Of a DNA stretch of 64,000 nucleotides, positions 10,070 through 22,399 are shown piece after piece. The notes beneath the pieces were generated by a model. It did no database searches, was not told the DNA's origin, and was given only the letters and a program-made list of their open reading frames with translations. Source of the stretch: Owenia fusiformis (taxonomy: Eukaryota > Annelida > Polychaeta > Sabellida > Oweniidae); assembly GCA_903813345.2 (NCBI GenBank), contig CAIIXF020000011.1, positions 35,066,166-35,130,165 of the forward strand. The letters run 5' to 3'. Made by a program: the position numbers and the translations under genes. Position 1 is the first letter of the stretch; every line of letters begins with the position of its first letter.

Positions 10070-13000
10070 CTACTCTGTTGCTTCCTCTTGTGGTGGTTCA
10101 TACTGCTGAAGCTGAAATATTAATTATTTAGGATTATTTAACTATTTATGGAATTGAATTATACAAACCGGAGATTCTCACGGATAGGCCCATGGGAAGT
10201 CATTTCGAAGACTTCTCAATTAAAGCCCACTGGGCGAAAACATTTAAGAAAAGGATGGAAATTGTTAACTAGAAAAACAGCAACTCCATGGAGTAGCAAA
10301 TCCCACCAAAAAAAATGTTTTGAGAAATAGTGGCCATATAAAATTTGAACCAAATCCATCCACTGGTATTTGAGTTATCAAAGATTATGTTTTTATGAAA
10401 CATGGTGGCCATTTTGAAATTCAGCTGCCACCTTTAAAATTTCTTCATGAGCAGAGCTCCTATGTCCCTAGGCATCAGCATATCAAAATTGATCCAAATC
10501 CGTCAACTACATTCTTACAAAAATGATGGCCATTTTGAAATTAGTGGCCATCTTGAAAATGTCTTCTTGTGCACAGCTGCTTTGTCCCTAAGCAACAGCA
10601 TATAAAATTTGAACCAAATCGATCATCTAGTATATGAGTTATCAAAGATTATATTTTTTATAAAAATGGCCGCCATTTTGAACTGAGCAGCTATATTGGA
10701 AATTCCTTCTCGAGCAGAGGTCCTACACCCATAAGGCATAAACCTATAAAAGGACAAGGTGCAATTATTGGCAAATATCCCTATGGTCAAAATGAATCAT
10801 TCGTAGGTGTAACATGAAGAATAAAATGTCATATAATACTTTGGAAAATATTAAAGTGCTCGGACACACATAAGCTGAGATAGGGATCATTTCGTTCAGT
10901 AAGGTTGTATTGACTTACATGAGGCTGTGCACTATTGACTTAGTATGAGGATATCAGCAGATCCCAATAGAGGCCATTGGTTTCAATTGATTATCACAGA
11001 AATACCAGAAATACACTATGACCTGAATCGATTGCAAACTTAATGATTTCACAATACGACACAAATGGTTTATCTCATCAAATGTGCAAATATGAAGTTT
11101 GCAATCGATTCAGGTCATACTTAAAATTAAAAGATTGTACATTTTTTCATCATTTTTTTCCCTACAAAATGGCTATAGAAAAATGCTCCAAAAACTACTT
11201 TTACACTTATCAAATATCATACAAGTTTGTAAAACCAAAGATTATACTATTATATTTCATTATGTAGTAACATATTTGGATAAGATGCAGGGATGCGTAG
11301 GATGTAAATGGATTTTGACAGACACAAAAATACTTACTGGTTTGGAATCTATGCCTCTACACTTCATGATTGAATTATGACCCTAATAAGTGGCCTATAC
11401 ATCAATACAGTGATGAATATAGGTCAACAAGATACTAGTGTGCATATAAATGTAATAATTGAAGCAGAATACTCATTTTGAAAAATCAGATGAATTATTT
11501 TTTTCCCATGGGGAGATCCCAATGGCGGGTGTATAAGGTCCTTTGAACAGATGGACGACTTTTCTATATACCCTCGAACTTTGAACAGCCTGGGAAAAAA
11601 CAGAAGTGGGAAACAGAACAGAGTATTGGGGTTAACTTGACATAATGTAGCAAAAATATTACAAAAGGTCACATACTGGGCAACATTCATGCCTGTGTTC
11701 ATGGTACTAATGTGTGACTTTATCACTCGAAATAAACATTCACTGACTTGCGAAAGCTTTTTTCCTCATAATAAACACCCCCCCCCCTTAAATAAAGACA
11801 TTCCACGTACATCTATTTTCAAGAACATAGTTTTAATTCATCAGATTTATCGAGAATTCCAAGTATTTTCTTACTTTTGTTTTTAGTTCTCCATTTTCCT
11901 CTGAGAGAGCTTCTACCTTCTGCCTGAGTTCAGTCACTTCAAGTTTCAATGCTTCTACATCAGCAGACTCAGGCCCTGTGGTGCCCATGTGTTGCTGAAG
12001 GAAGTCTAGAGCATTGTTGGGTTTCTCTGGCTCTTCGTACAATGTCACTAGCACCTAGCAATAAACAACAGTTTTTATTAAGCCTTGAATGACTAGTAGA
12101 GGGGAGGGGGTATGCATACTCAGCAGTGTTGCTATGGCAACATTTGGTATAGTACATAAATTGTAACTTAATAGTACAAGCAATTTCAAAGAGCAAAAGC
12201 GATGTGAATAATCATTGGCAAGGCTTATTTGGTATATTAGGGTAAATGTTCTTTTATTGCACCCTGTGGTATGTACAAGGCATACAAAATGTCACCACTT
12301 GCAATTTGTAATAGATGCTGAATGCAATCAACCGAGCGCTGCCCACAAAAATGTTGGAAACTATTAACCAAAAGTGGTGGCATAATTATTGTATGTGGTT
12401 AGTTCTAGTTTACCTTAGTCAATGCATCAAGCACCCCAGCCTTCTCCAGGTACTTCCTGAACTCTTCTCTCTTTGAATCAGCAGCCTAGAAACATATACA
12501 AACATAATAACACCGTAGTTACAGATTGCTCTTATATAGTCTACATTACAGTCATACACCATATCCTCCTCCTATCATAGACAGGAGGAGTGAGTAGCTC
12601 CCATAATTCTTTCATATTCTATCGTATTCGGGGATTCCCCATTGCATCATCTCTTGCATCATCTCCAATCAAATTGCAGGATTCGATCACGTGAACAATC
12701 ATGAGCACGTGCTCTCTCAGTGCTGCGCATGCGCAGAGTTAAATTTGAAATCGTTGGAATGGCGTTAACATCAGTTCAACATCATCATTTCAAACCTACG
12801 GTAATACTATTGAAGTTACTCGATCCATACTTGTAGAGAATACTCATAAAACTACAGTGAACATTTGGAGATCCATTTCAACGGCAAATTGAGGCCTGTT
12901 TATAAAATTTGTTTTCGAACGTGCTAATATGATAGGGCATCTTTGGGAAATCTCCCCCCCCTGTATCATAGATATAGAAACATAACACATTAGTCATAGA

Positions 13001-15041
13001 TTGCTCTTATATAGTCTACATTACAGTCATACACCAAATCGTCCCCCTATCATACATATTATTATTCAACAACATGACATCATCACCAGTAAACACTGCC
13101 ACTGGCTTTGGGCTTTCACATGTCCAAAGCAGATTTCCATTTTGATGAGATTGTACACTAGGGATCCCATGATTACCCAATGCTCACATATAATCACTAG
13201 AAATCACCTCAGATTCAATTAATTGATATTGATCCTCTATTTTAAACATTATTGATATTAGTTTTTTCAAAGCAACTTACCCATAAACTAAGTAGAAGAC
13301 CCAAAATTGACAAAGCGAATAAAAAAAACTTTTGAAGAGCTAATACCAAATTCAACATATTTTTGTCATTCAAAAGAACTGAGGTGTGAAGGTTTTTGGT
13401 CACCAAACATTCCTGATGAATGGCATCATATTGATGAAATAATTACATTGTAGATTGGGTTAATTTGGCGCTACTTAATTTGGCGATTTCGCCATTTTTT
13501 TGCATATCGGCGGCTATTTAATTTGGCGGACACTGGGGCTTGAGCATTGCTCTGACAACATAGCTTCCTACATGGATTACTTCAATTCAACTACTATATA
13601 TCTAGCTAGATATTTATCATTGAAAGAATTCCCCATGGAAATACTCTATCATATTGATGTTCCTCCAGCTTAAATCCATTTCAGATTTTGTAAAACCAAA
13701 CCAGAAGTGACTTAAATACACCAAACGAAGTTCCCTGGAAAATTTCTGAGGATTCTTTTTAATTTCTGGCGAAGATGTAAATTGGTGTTTTTTTCAATTT
13801 TGCCAAATTAAAGAGGGCACCAAATTAACCCAATCTTAAGTATATAATTATAATGAGGAATATGCTCATCGAAATCTACCTGAAATCTGCCAAGTCTTAA
13901 TTAGACTACTGCTAGATCTAGGGCATGTATCGAATCGTTTGCATCGAGTTGTTTTCATAATAAACTTTAAATAACTAAATAGGAGTTAAATTTAATGAAC
14001 ATGTGAATAAATGTACCAATAAAGCTAATCAAGTACATGGAATTATCAATAGATCTTTCACTAGTCTAGAACAAATCTCCCACTTCATATAACACAATGG
14101 TTAAACCACACATGGAATATGGAACTTCAATATGGCACCCAGGGTTTCAAATGGACATCAGCAAAGTTGAAGCAGTTTAAAATCAAAATCTTACCAACTC
14201 TGAAAGATACCCCCTACCATGAGAGGCTCCAGAGAAATTGAAATACTTATTGTATATTTGTAGATTAGTTCAACATCATTAAACTCAATTACATTTTTTT
14301 TAACTTTTAGGAATTATCTTGGGATGAAATTGTTATCAAATAGAGATAATAAGATCGATTTAGAGGATGACAGGTATCTTTGATTGATTTATATAGCGCA
14401 TGTATACACGCAAAGTAGTTATTTATTGCAAACCTACTGTTGTTAATGCAGTGTTGCAATGACAGTTAATTTCTGATATGATTCGCAATTTCGATGTTAC
14501 CAGAACTGACTGACATTTTCGTTAATTCCAAACCTGTCTCTAACATTCTCGTAATTATGCATCAATTAGGTCTTAGGAAGATACGGGATGGTGTGTATTA
14601 ATGTATGAATGCTTGGATCACATTCTTTATGTAATTACCAGATTTTCAGGGTTTAATGCCATAAGCGCATATAACGATGAAGGTTAGACCTAGCCAGGGC
14701 CATAAGACATGTCAGATAAGAATCGAGGCCCCAGGCTAGGTCTAATGCTGTTGGACTAGCAGAAGATATGCTTGCTAACATGGCAACAGTCAATAATGAA
14801 TAAAATAAAACCATATATTTTAGGTAAAATGCAATTTCAATGGATAATTTCGACCTTACTGAGCAAAAACATGTTCACTGATTTTGAAAATCATGAAAGT
14901 AAAAACTGAAACAAAAAAATTCACAGCAAAATAAATATTCGATTTTCGGACCTGGTCTCTCCAAAAAGTAGCCTTAAGTTTGATATTAATTTATACAAAA
15001 TACAAAGAGTAACTAACGCTCTTTACCTTGAATGATGTCAT
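10070..15041 (-). CDS. MYCBP: c-Myc-binding protein (MYCBP/AMY-1), complete, four exons
   Basis: Coding exons are 15027-15041 (MTSFK), 12414-12485, 11875-12054 and 10070-10111, all with GT-AG borders and all in phase 0. They give 102 residues, against 103 in human MYCBP. Diagnostic stretches are AADSKREEFRKYLEKAGVLD, VLVTLYEEPEKPNNALDFL and a C-terminal coiled coil (about residues 56-88, heptads with Leu and Val). The last exon encodes LQQYEPPQEEATE and a stop. In vertebrates the protein binds the N-terminal region of Myc and A-kinase anchoring proteins and is found in cytoplasm, nucleus and sperm or ciliary structures. The introns are long for such a small gene (intron 1 about 2.5 kb) because repeats have filled them. 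Confidence 0.95.
10331..10750. repeat. Degenerate tandem array with a CCATTTTGAA core, MYCBP intron 3
   Basis: Units of about 120-145 bp each contain GGCCATTTTGAA (near 10409, 10529 and 10672) and share blocks such as TTTGAACCAAATC and GAGTTATCAAAGATTAT. The divergence between units is high. A related array sits at 39.2-39.8 kb. Confidence 0.65.
11020..11116. repeat. Perfect 22 bp inverted repeat with a 53 bp loop
   Basis: GACCTGAATCGATTGCAAAC (first 20 bases of the arm at 11020-11041) recurs as an exact reverse complement at 11095-11116. It could be the core of a small fold-back element. No coding content is seen. Confidence 0.6.
12510..13060. repeat. Promoter-like insert between direct repeats in MYCBP intron 1
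   Basis: A block of about 70 bp (near 12510-12580) recurs almost unchanged at about 12990-13060; both contain TTGCTCTTATATAGTCTACA. Between them is a more GC-rich insert with CACGTG (12688-12693), GAGCACGTGCTC (12704-12715) and a perfect NRF-1 palindrome TGCGCATGCGCA (12724-12735). An ATG at 12759 opens a 14-codon exon-like stretch that ends before GTAATA at 12801. It looks like a captured promoter/first-exon fragment, but no gene continuing from it is found. Confidence 0.5.
13453..13836. mobile_element. MITE with TTAATTTGGCG-type ends
   Basis: The left end GATTGGGTTAATTTGG and right end CCAAATTAACCCAATC are exact complements. The left subterminal region repeats TAATTTGGCG about three times. 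The length is about 380 bp, with no ORF. It lies in MYCBP intron 1. Confidence 0.7.
13990..14360 (+). pseudogene. LINE reverse-transcriptase C-terminal relic
   Basis: Plus-strand reading gives, with frameshifts, LEQISHFI, then VKPHMEYGTSIWHPGFQMDI (from about 14098), then a stretch like ERLQRN and LNYIFLTFRNYLGMKLL. This is the typical C-terminal part of CR1/jockey-type reverse transcriptases after the catalytic region. Several stops and frame changes make it non-functional. It sits antisense in MYCBP intron 1. Confidence 0.6.
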
Positions 15042-15989
15042 TGTAATTTGTATCCGTTAAGTATTGGCTAAATGAAAGAAAACACGAGTTTGTCTTCCAC
15101 GGGAAACTTCAAAATTTTCTGAGGTTGCTATATGCGCGAGAATGATGCGCATAAAACTTTTGCATCAATTATGCGAACAAGCATAATATTCGAACAAGTC
15201 TGTTCGGTAAAATAAAACGTCTAGAGAAAGGTTCGGTTGAAGACTTCAGAAGAGTTTCCATTATAACATTTTACCCTATAACTTATCAACGGTTAGTATC
15301 CGTCGTCACCATCTATCGTCAGCTTTGGTTGGTTAAGTCCATATATACGGTGCTATCATGTCACCTAATAGTCTCTGGTGCTGTTTTTTCAATGGTGCTT
15401 TCCTCTTGTGACTCTCTCTAGTGTTTTTGTAGATTCTTTTTATTTTTATTTTTGTTTTTTCTTAAAAACACTAAAGTTCCTTAGCTTGTAACTTATTTAC
15501 ATTTAAAGTTTATATGAGTAGGCAATTAAAATCGTTTCAGTGATTTCATTAAGAAGGTTGTAAAAGCGTAGTTCAACCTTTTGTTGATGTCTGGTTTTAG
15601 AGTTTTGTTCAGACCTGACAGAGTCTTGATGTCCAATTCTGGGTTATGTTCACTTTCTAGAAGAATACTATTAGCCTCATAAAATAGTCTCTCACGAGTC
15701 TCACTGTATTTGGAGCAGTGGTGTATGAAATGATCAATAGTCTCAATCCTGTCACAGTTGAGGCACTTGTCTGAAGGGTGTATGGGATTGATTTTCTTTA
15801 GGTGGCTATTGAGCTTTGTATGGCTACTTAACATTTGGTTTGTGATACAGAATGTTTTCCTGTTTTTCTCTCCCAGGATAGCTCTGGTTCCAACTTTTTC
15901 TATTGATCGCTGTATGTGGCTAACTTTTTTGGAATTGTTATATTGTTTCTGCCACTTTGTCTGGACAGATTTATTGATCAGGCTGTATA

Positions 15990-16982
15990 CAGGGTGTCTC
16001 AAAAAAATGTACCCAAAAGTATATCAAGAGCACAGATAAACCAATCAATATTTTCAGACATTTTTTGCATGGTCATGTAGCCAAAACATGAAAGTTTTCT
16101 CCCCAATACACCATTTTTATTTCAGTCTTGTCTTTTTGATGCTCTAACCCTTTACCTTTTACACCACAAAAAGCGATGTAACCTCATATTTTGATGACAG
16201 CCTGTATCCTTACTGCTACATTGTTCAACACATTTGATAATAATTCCGGTGAAATGTTTTGGATTTCTCTTTGGATATTGCCCTTAAGTTGTTCTAGGTC
16301 TTTTTGCTTGGAATGAGCATTAAAACACTCCTTCAAATAGCCACAGAGAAAGATGTTTGAGGATGACGATGGCAGAACACACACAGATAATCAGGTCAAT
16401 TATCGACAAATGATTCAGGAGTTACCTTCCAGAGTTAGGCAGGCTAGCCTGGAGACCAAATGATATCCAAATGAAAACACAGTACTTTCAAATTGATACA
16501 CACAACAAAAGCTACACTAGAATCCCAACCAATGCAGTTTCTTGAACCTCTGACCTCTCTGTATAAGGGGACTATAAGACATTGTGAGGGCCTCCCTATT
16601 CACCATATTTGACGGCCCATACTTTTTTCTCTGAGGCTATTTGAATGACCATTTTTATGCTAAACCCAAGCTAAGAGACCTAGAACAACTTAAGACCAGT
16701 ATCCGAACAGAAATCAAAACATTACACCAGAAATATCAAATGTGATGAACAATGTAGTAGTAAGGATGCAGACTGTCATCGAAATATGACGTTACATTGA
16801 ATATGTGGTGTAAAAGGTAACGGGTTAAAGTATCAAAAAGCCAAAACTGAATTAAAAACTGTGTATAGGGGAAAAAACTTTCATCTTTTATCTACAAGAC
16901 CATGCAAAAAATGTCTGAAAATATTGATTGGTTTGTCTATGGTGTTGCTATACTTTTGGGTACATTTTTTTGAGACACCCTA
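15990..16982. mobile_element. Fold-back mariner-family element inserted in the LINE
   Basis: The ends CAGGGTGTCTCAAAAAAATG and the complement (GAGACACCCTA) are flanked by TA, with long inverted arms (at least 150 bp of clear match at each end). The left arm encodes on the minus strand a transposase C-terminus (IFLCGYLKECFNAHSKQKDL, then ISPELLSNVLNNVAVRIQAV). The right arm encodes a decayed copy of the same segment on the plus strand (about 16595-16800: FTIFDGPYFF, KLRDLEQLKTSIRTEIK). This is the same 'duplicated 3' end' design as the element at 4.2 kb, but from a different mariner-like lineage. Confidence 0.8.
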
Positions 16983-17426
16983 TATATGCTGTTTGTTTGT
17001 TTTAGCCTCAGCGTATTTTCCGCTTTTTGCAACTAATGCTGCCCGTTTACAGAGCTGTCAAGTGTCCCGCGAATGGCGGGATTATCCCGCGAATTTGATC
17101 AAAATTAGGCTAATTCGCGTGTCCCGCATTGTCCCGCGAAGTCCCGCAAAATGTGGCTTTGACCTCTGCGAATTTCCGAAATTGTTGCAATCCCCTATAT
17201 TTTGATTATCTTATCTTATATAAGAAGCTAAGTTTTTGCACTTTTGAGGAGTAAAGTTTACCTAATTTTAAGTACCTAGCATGCTGTTGTTTGGTATCAA
17301 AATAAAGGGGAAGGGTTCAACTTTCATTTTAATTACGAAAATAGGGATGTACAGGTAGGTCACAAATAGTTCCAACGTTGGCCTTTTTACTACCCGTGTG
17401 GCCTTCATCTCAGAACTGAGCAAATG

Positions 17427-19435
17427 CACCCTGGACGAAGTGATAAGGTCAAAACAAGTGGCTCTGATTTAGGAAAAAACGATCTTCCTAAAAATTAATA
17501 ATTTTTGTACCCCAATTTTTGTAAGGTTAAATTCTTGTGGACAAAGAGGAGAATCATATACAATTTTGTATTATGTTCAAGTGGTACATCTTAAACTACT
17601 CAGTTCGTGTGTTTTAAATTGAATGGAACGCGCATTAGTGGCTGGAGTGTAAATTAAAGTTGAGAATTATATCTCCCGCTAAAAATTACGATTTTATATT
17701 GTCAAAATATCTTTCATTGATGATCAATGATGCATATAAACGTTCATGCACACCGAGATTGTATGTTTCTTTTCATATGTGCATTTACAGCATCGACAGT
17801 AATTTTTATTTGATGTGATGCCTATTGTTTTACTCCCGACGACGAACATTTGAGGAAAATAAGCGGTTATTGATTTGCGATGGTGATTTGTGATAAAACG
17901 CGGAGCCTTTCTATACCTGATTTAGTTTCATTAATTTAACGTTTTCCAGTCATGTCCTATGACGTTATGAAGCGTCGAAAATCTCTTTATATTACATCAA
18001 GTCATGTGGAAGTGGCCTTTGGATGAAATAAGAGTCTAAGATACATGCAGCTTGTTAGACGTACGATGCCCGTTGTCAACGCAAAGTCCAAAGATCTGGA
18101 TGTCAAAACAACCCCTTTATTTACACTGCCATGGCACATGAATGGGAATTATGTTTATGTCCACTATTTTAGTAAATCGTCTTGGACATTTACTATAGAA
18201 CAAATCATTTGCCTTACTGTATCTTTTGTTTAGCCTGAGAAGCAGTCACAGTGATTGTTTAGATTTTTGATTCAATCTCATTAATTTTGATGAAGCCCTC
18301 TTTTAAGCAGTTTAGTCGAATGAATGCAAAGGAATAATATAATGAATTTGTTAAAGTTCCACTTTTTTAAAAAATAATAGTATTAATAAAGTTTTCAAAA
18401 ATAAACTTTATTCTATCATCTATATCTGTGTAAAGAACTATACAATTAAGAAAACAAATAACTACAGTACAGTGTTGATATTTGCACTTTTGTGTTGATA
18501 ATTACCTATAATATTAATGTAATTACCTTTAATAATCATATAATTACCTATAATAATTATTCCAAAATATGATTAAAATTGTTACTCAAATAGTTATGAC
18601 TAACAGTTATTATAAAAATAAGGTCATGTATGCATTAGGTATGCATTACAAAATTGTATGACCAGAATCATGACAAAGTATATATATAAGAATACCCTTT
18701 TCTTAAATTGCAATTTATGAATTATCAAAAATATATTTCACTTCATCAATCATCACTTGTATAAATCTAGATTTTCTTCATCCTAGTATAAATTAATAAA
18801 AACAGAGGTAACAAAATAATTTGCTATCTATGACATGTCAAACATGTAGAGCTATCTAGTATATATTTCATATACAGTGCCCCAAACAAACATAATATAA
18901 GTATTTCACATTTTAAAACTCATCTTTAAAATCCTTTTAACATGTAGCCTATTAATTAGACATCCATTCCACGTATTTTCCATATATTCTGTGAGAATCA
19001 GAGCCGCGTTTTTTCCAGAAAATAAATCTAATCTCGTCTCAGGGACGTAAATTACTTCTTGTATTAGAAAAATAATGGTGATATGACATTCCCTGGTTCA
19101 TAAACTATCATATCGCCAAATATCAATGCATTTGAAACAGAGTATCTACCATTTTTTCGAAAATAATCAAAAAAAAATATTGCGGTTATTTACAAAAATA
19201 TATTATTTCAATTCGTATTCATTTCGTTTCTTAGTATTAATCGTTACAATATTATATATAGAGAGGTGGATATGTCTTGGATCAATGTACCGAGTTTGAA
19301 CATGTCAGGTGGCCAAGAAAGGGTATAATTTAAAGAAATAAACTCACCCCTGCTCTGCCATGTTTATTTTTAGGAAGATCGTTTTTTCCTAAATCAGAGC
19401 CACTTGTTTTGACCTTATCACTTCGTCCAGGGTGA
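17427..19435. mobile_element. Nested 2 kb element with ~65 bp inverted repeats and AAATG duplication
   Basis: CACCCTGGACGAAGTGATAA at the left end is matched by the reverse complement at the right end, and the match continues through the AGGAAAAAACGATCTTCCTA block (about 65 bp). AAATG directly flanks both outer ends, as expected for a 5-base target duplication. The interior is very AT-rich, with repeated AATTACCTATAATAAT-like blocks near 18500-18560. No ORF of note. Confidence 0.7.
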
Positions 19436-19481
19436 AATGTTAGCAAACGCGAGTTACAATAAATGTACGCTGATATCTAGA

Positions 19482-20272
19482 AAGGGTTTGTATAAAAAAC
19501 CGGGTACCGGGTAGTAAATCCTCCATGCTGGGTTCAAACTTGGTACCCGGTACCCGGTCAAAAAAACGTGTACCCAAAAAACGAAAAATACGAATATATA
19601 ACATAATTAGATTATGAGAAAACGTGTAAGATTTGTTTTGAATTTGCAAAAATGTATGTAACATGATTCAAAATTGAGCTAGAAGCTTCAAATAAAAAGC
19701 ATATTTTAAGGCACTTTCCTTCCTCTATCGTTATGGCCATATTTTCATTGGTTATGGGTGGGGGGGGGGGGGGTGCGATCGCACCATCGCACCCTCTCCT
19801 GGCTACGCCTATGACATTGTAAGACATAACAATTTACAATTCAGTGGACATTTTGTCATAAATTGGGATAACTTAAATTATGATTAATAATCAAAATCTT
19901 ACACGTTGCATTGAAAATAGAGTAAGATTGATTTGTCTTGTTTTTCAAATCGTCTTACAATGTCATTGGCGTAGCCAGGAGGGGGTGCGATCTCACCCCC
20001 CCCCTTCATTACCAATGGAAATATGACCAAGATGATAGAGGAAGAAAAGAGCCTTAAAATGCTTTTTATTTGAAGCTTCTAGCTCAATTTTGAAGGAAGT
20101 TACATACATTTTTGTAAATTCAAAACATCTTACACGTTTTCTAATGATCTAATTATGTTGTGTATTCGTATATTTCGTTTTTTGGTTTTTTTCGACCGGG
20201 TACCAAGTTTGAACACAGCATGGAGGATTTACTACCCGGTACCCGGTTTTTTATACAAACCCTATCTAGAAA
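19482..20272. mobile_element. Nested fold-back element with GGTACCCGG ends
   Basis: Inverted arms start with AGGGTTTGTATAAAAAACCG and run through repeated GGTACCCGG blocks. The match continues inward to a second pair of blocks, GCGATCGCACC and its partner near 19990, with poly-G/poly-C tracts. The whole unit is nearly one palindrome of about 790 bp. No coding capacity is seen. Confidence 0.7.
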
Positions 20273-20285
20273 ATTAACCTCATTC

Positions 20286-20460
20286 CCTATAATTTGATGT
20301 AGATTAATCGAACCCCTATATCATGGGCTTTCAATTAAAAGCCCATGCCTACAGTATATGAATAGGTACATTTTAATATATAACATTATGGGGGTAAGCG
20401 TTTCATAGTTGGTCACGACGCCAGAAGTGCAAAGTATTGTTCCGAATTTTTGAATTTCGT
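20286..20460. repeat. Dispersed repeat also found at 37.75 kb
   Basis: TAAGCGTTTCATAGTTGGTC and its surroundings recur at about 37770-37880, together with the CCTATAATTT...GAT.AATCGAA block. The order of the blocks differs between the two sites, so this is a repeat family, not a simple duplication. Confidence 0.5.
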
Positions 20461-21792
20461 GTTAGATTACGGTAATCACACCTGAAGCATAGTTTTTGTT
20501 TTTGATAAATTACAATAAAGTTTAATAATATTCCTATGCGTATTTTGTGAAATTGTGTTGACGTTTATTTAAGTTACAATGTAACGGTGCATTATATTTG
20601 ATTAATCAGTATCTGAAAGTTTGATTTAAGTACTTCTACACGCTTTTACATTAGTCCCAATCACGCAAATCCCTTGAATGTCCCGGGACATCGTGCAAAT
20701 TTAGGTGGATGTCCCGCGAAATCCCGCAAATTTAGGGCACTTTGTCTAAAAAATCTGTCCCTCTATGAAGTTTTTGGTGGTACACCTGTTAACTGTCCCG
20801 CAATTAGGGTGTTTGTCCCTCGAATGGTCCCGCGAAATCCCGCGAATTTGATAAAAAAAAATCTCCTATTAGCGCAATTACGCAAATCCCTTAAATGTCC
20901 CGCAAAATCCCGCGAATTTAGTAGATGTCCCGCAAAATCCCGCGAATTTTGGGCACTGGGTCTAAAAAATCTGTCCCGCGAGAAAATCTTTAGGGGTTGA
21001 CAGTACTACGTTTAGCATGACTGTCAGCCAGTTCATTGCCTTTGACATCAACGTGTCCTGGAACCCAATAGTATTTGATTGACAGACCTGATTGTTTTGC
21101 ATGAGTTGCGAATATTTATGACTGTGTAAAGCTCATTTTTTGGAACGTTTGTTTCAAAGGCTGTGATAAGCGCTGGCTGGCAGTCAGAGAATAGATCTAA
21201 TAGTATGTTGTTACAAAGTGTACTTTCTTGTAGAAAGGTGAGTGCAAGGTTGATGGCCCTCACTTCTCCTACAAAATTATTGCTTCTGTTGGAGATTGCT
21301 TGTTCTAAACAAATAGGTTCCCCTCTAAGACCTTGTAGGTATATAATCGCAGCCGAGCCAGTAGGTCCGGGATTGCCATATGCTGATCCGTCTGTAAAGA
21401 CAATGGTTGCGTCTGCAGGGCAGTTCTCTAGGATGTTTGTAATTCTCTCTCGTTGTTCTGTTTTACTCCTTATAAAGTGGACTTGATTCAGTTTTCAGAC
21501 AAATTCTGGCAAATTCTTGAGCCTGTCTGGATTTGAACAGTATGTCAATAGGAGTGCAGTTCGTTAGAATTTCTAATGTTTCAGTGCTTGTGGATTGGAT
21601 GCAACCTGTGGCTCTGAGGAGAGCCTGTCTGTGCACTGTTCTATACGCAGAGATAGCTTTGTCGGTGGATGTGGCAATTACACCAAATCCATATTCAAGA
21701 TTTGTTTGAACTAGACTTTTGTATAAGTTGCAGAAAACTGTCTGCGAGCATCCCTGATTGGAATTTGTAAAATTGGAGATTGTTTTTGGTAA

Positions 21793-22399
21793 AGATTAAA
21801 AGGTGGATTGGATTGAGTGGATTGGATTCATGTAAAAGGTGGATTGGATCGGGAATCTTCAAAATATGGATTTTCCTTAAAAAATCTATTGATCTCCCTC
21901 TAAGAAGATCCTCTCTTTCACTTCCATAATGTCAAATAAAAGATGTAATATTATTTTGCTTGGGTGGTCTAGAAGGGTGATACAGTATCTTATTTATTCC
22001 ATGTGCAATTTTAAGGACATTTCATAAATCATAGACAGACTGGTTTGAACATCCATATCATCCGTTTTCAGACCAATCAGAACATACATATGTAGCAGAC
22101 ATTGTTTTAGAACATTCGCACATCAATTTGAATGACAGCTTTTATCTACAGCCTACAAAGGTAGGTTTACAAGGGAAAGCAGTTGAATACTTAGGAATAT
22201 TCATCAACTTATCAGAGTACGTGTTTGTCTTTGCTTTGTTCTGATTTCTCAAAGGGACTCAATATTTTATAGAGGGAAATAGCTAGAGGAAAATTAACAG
22301 AAAAAATCAAAAGAAAGAAATTCTATATTTTGAAGATTCCTGATCCAATCCACCTTTTACATGAATCCAATCTACTCGATCCAATCCACCTTTTAATCT
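21793..22399. mobile_element. Fold-back element with GGTGGATTGGAT repeats, inserted in the LINE
   Basis: AGATTAAAAGGTGGATTGGA at the left matches its complement at the right end, and the arms extend at least 85 bp through ATGTAAAAGGTGGATTGGATC and GAATCTTCAAAATAT. Each arm holds two to three copies of GGTGGATTGGAT. It interrupts LINE coding sequence between GFGALK and TISNFTNSNQG. No clear target duplication is seen. Confidence 0.75.

Larger units (their letters stand above)
17055..21003. mobile_element. 3.9 kb element with TCCCGCGAATTT subterminal arrays, inserted in the LINE
   Basis: The block separates two contiguous pieces of LINE coding sequence (HVDVKGNELADSHAK on one side, RAALVAKSGKY on the other). 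It begins CTGTCAA and ends TTGACAG. Just inside each end are clusters of TCCCGCGAA/TCCCGCGAATTT motifs, about five at 17065-17145 and about nine at 20690-20985. No transposase was recognised. It contains two further inverted-repeat elements (17427-19435 and 19482-20272). The flanks share TAAACG, possibly an eroded target duplication. Confidence 0.6.

Noticed and set aside
11969-12196. 75-codon frame overlapping MYCBP exon 3
   Set aside because: It is on the same strand in another frame; the MYCBP frame is clearly the real one.
16861-17205. 114-codon plus-strand frame
   Set aside because: It crosses the boundary between a mariner end, a LINE fragment and the TCCCGCGAA array, so it is a chance frame through three repeats.
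20674-21000. 108-codon plus-strand frame with repeated PAKSREF words
   Set aside because: The repetition reflects the TCCCGCGAATTT DNA array, not a protein repeat.
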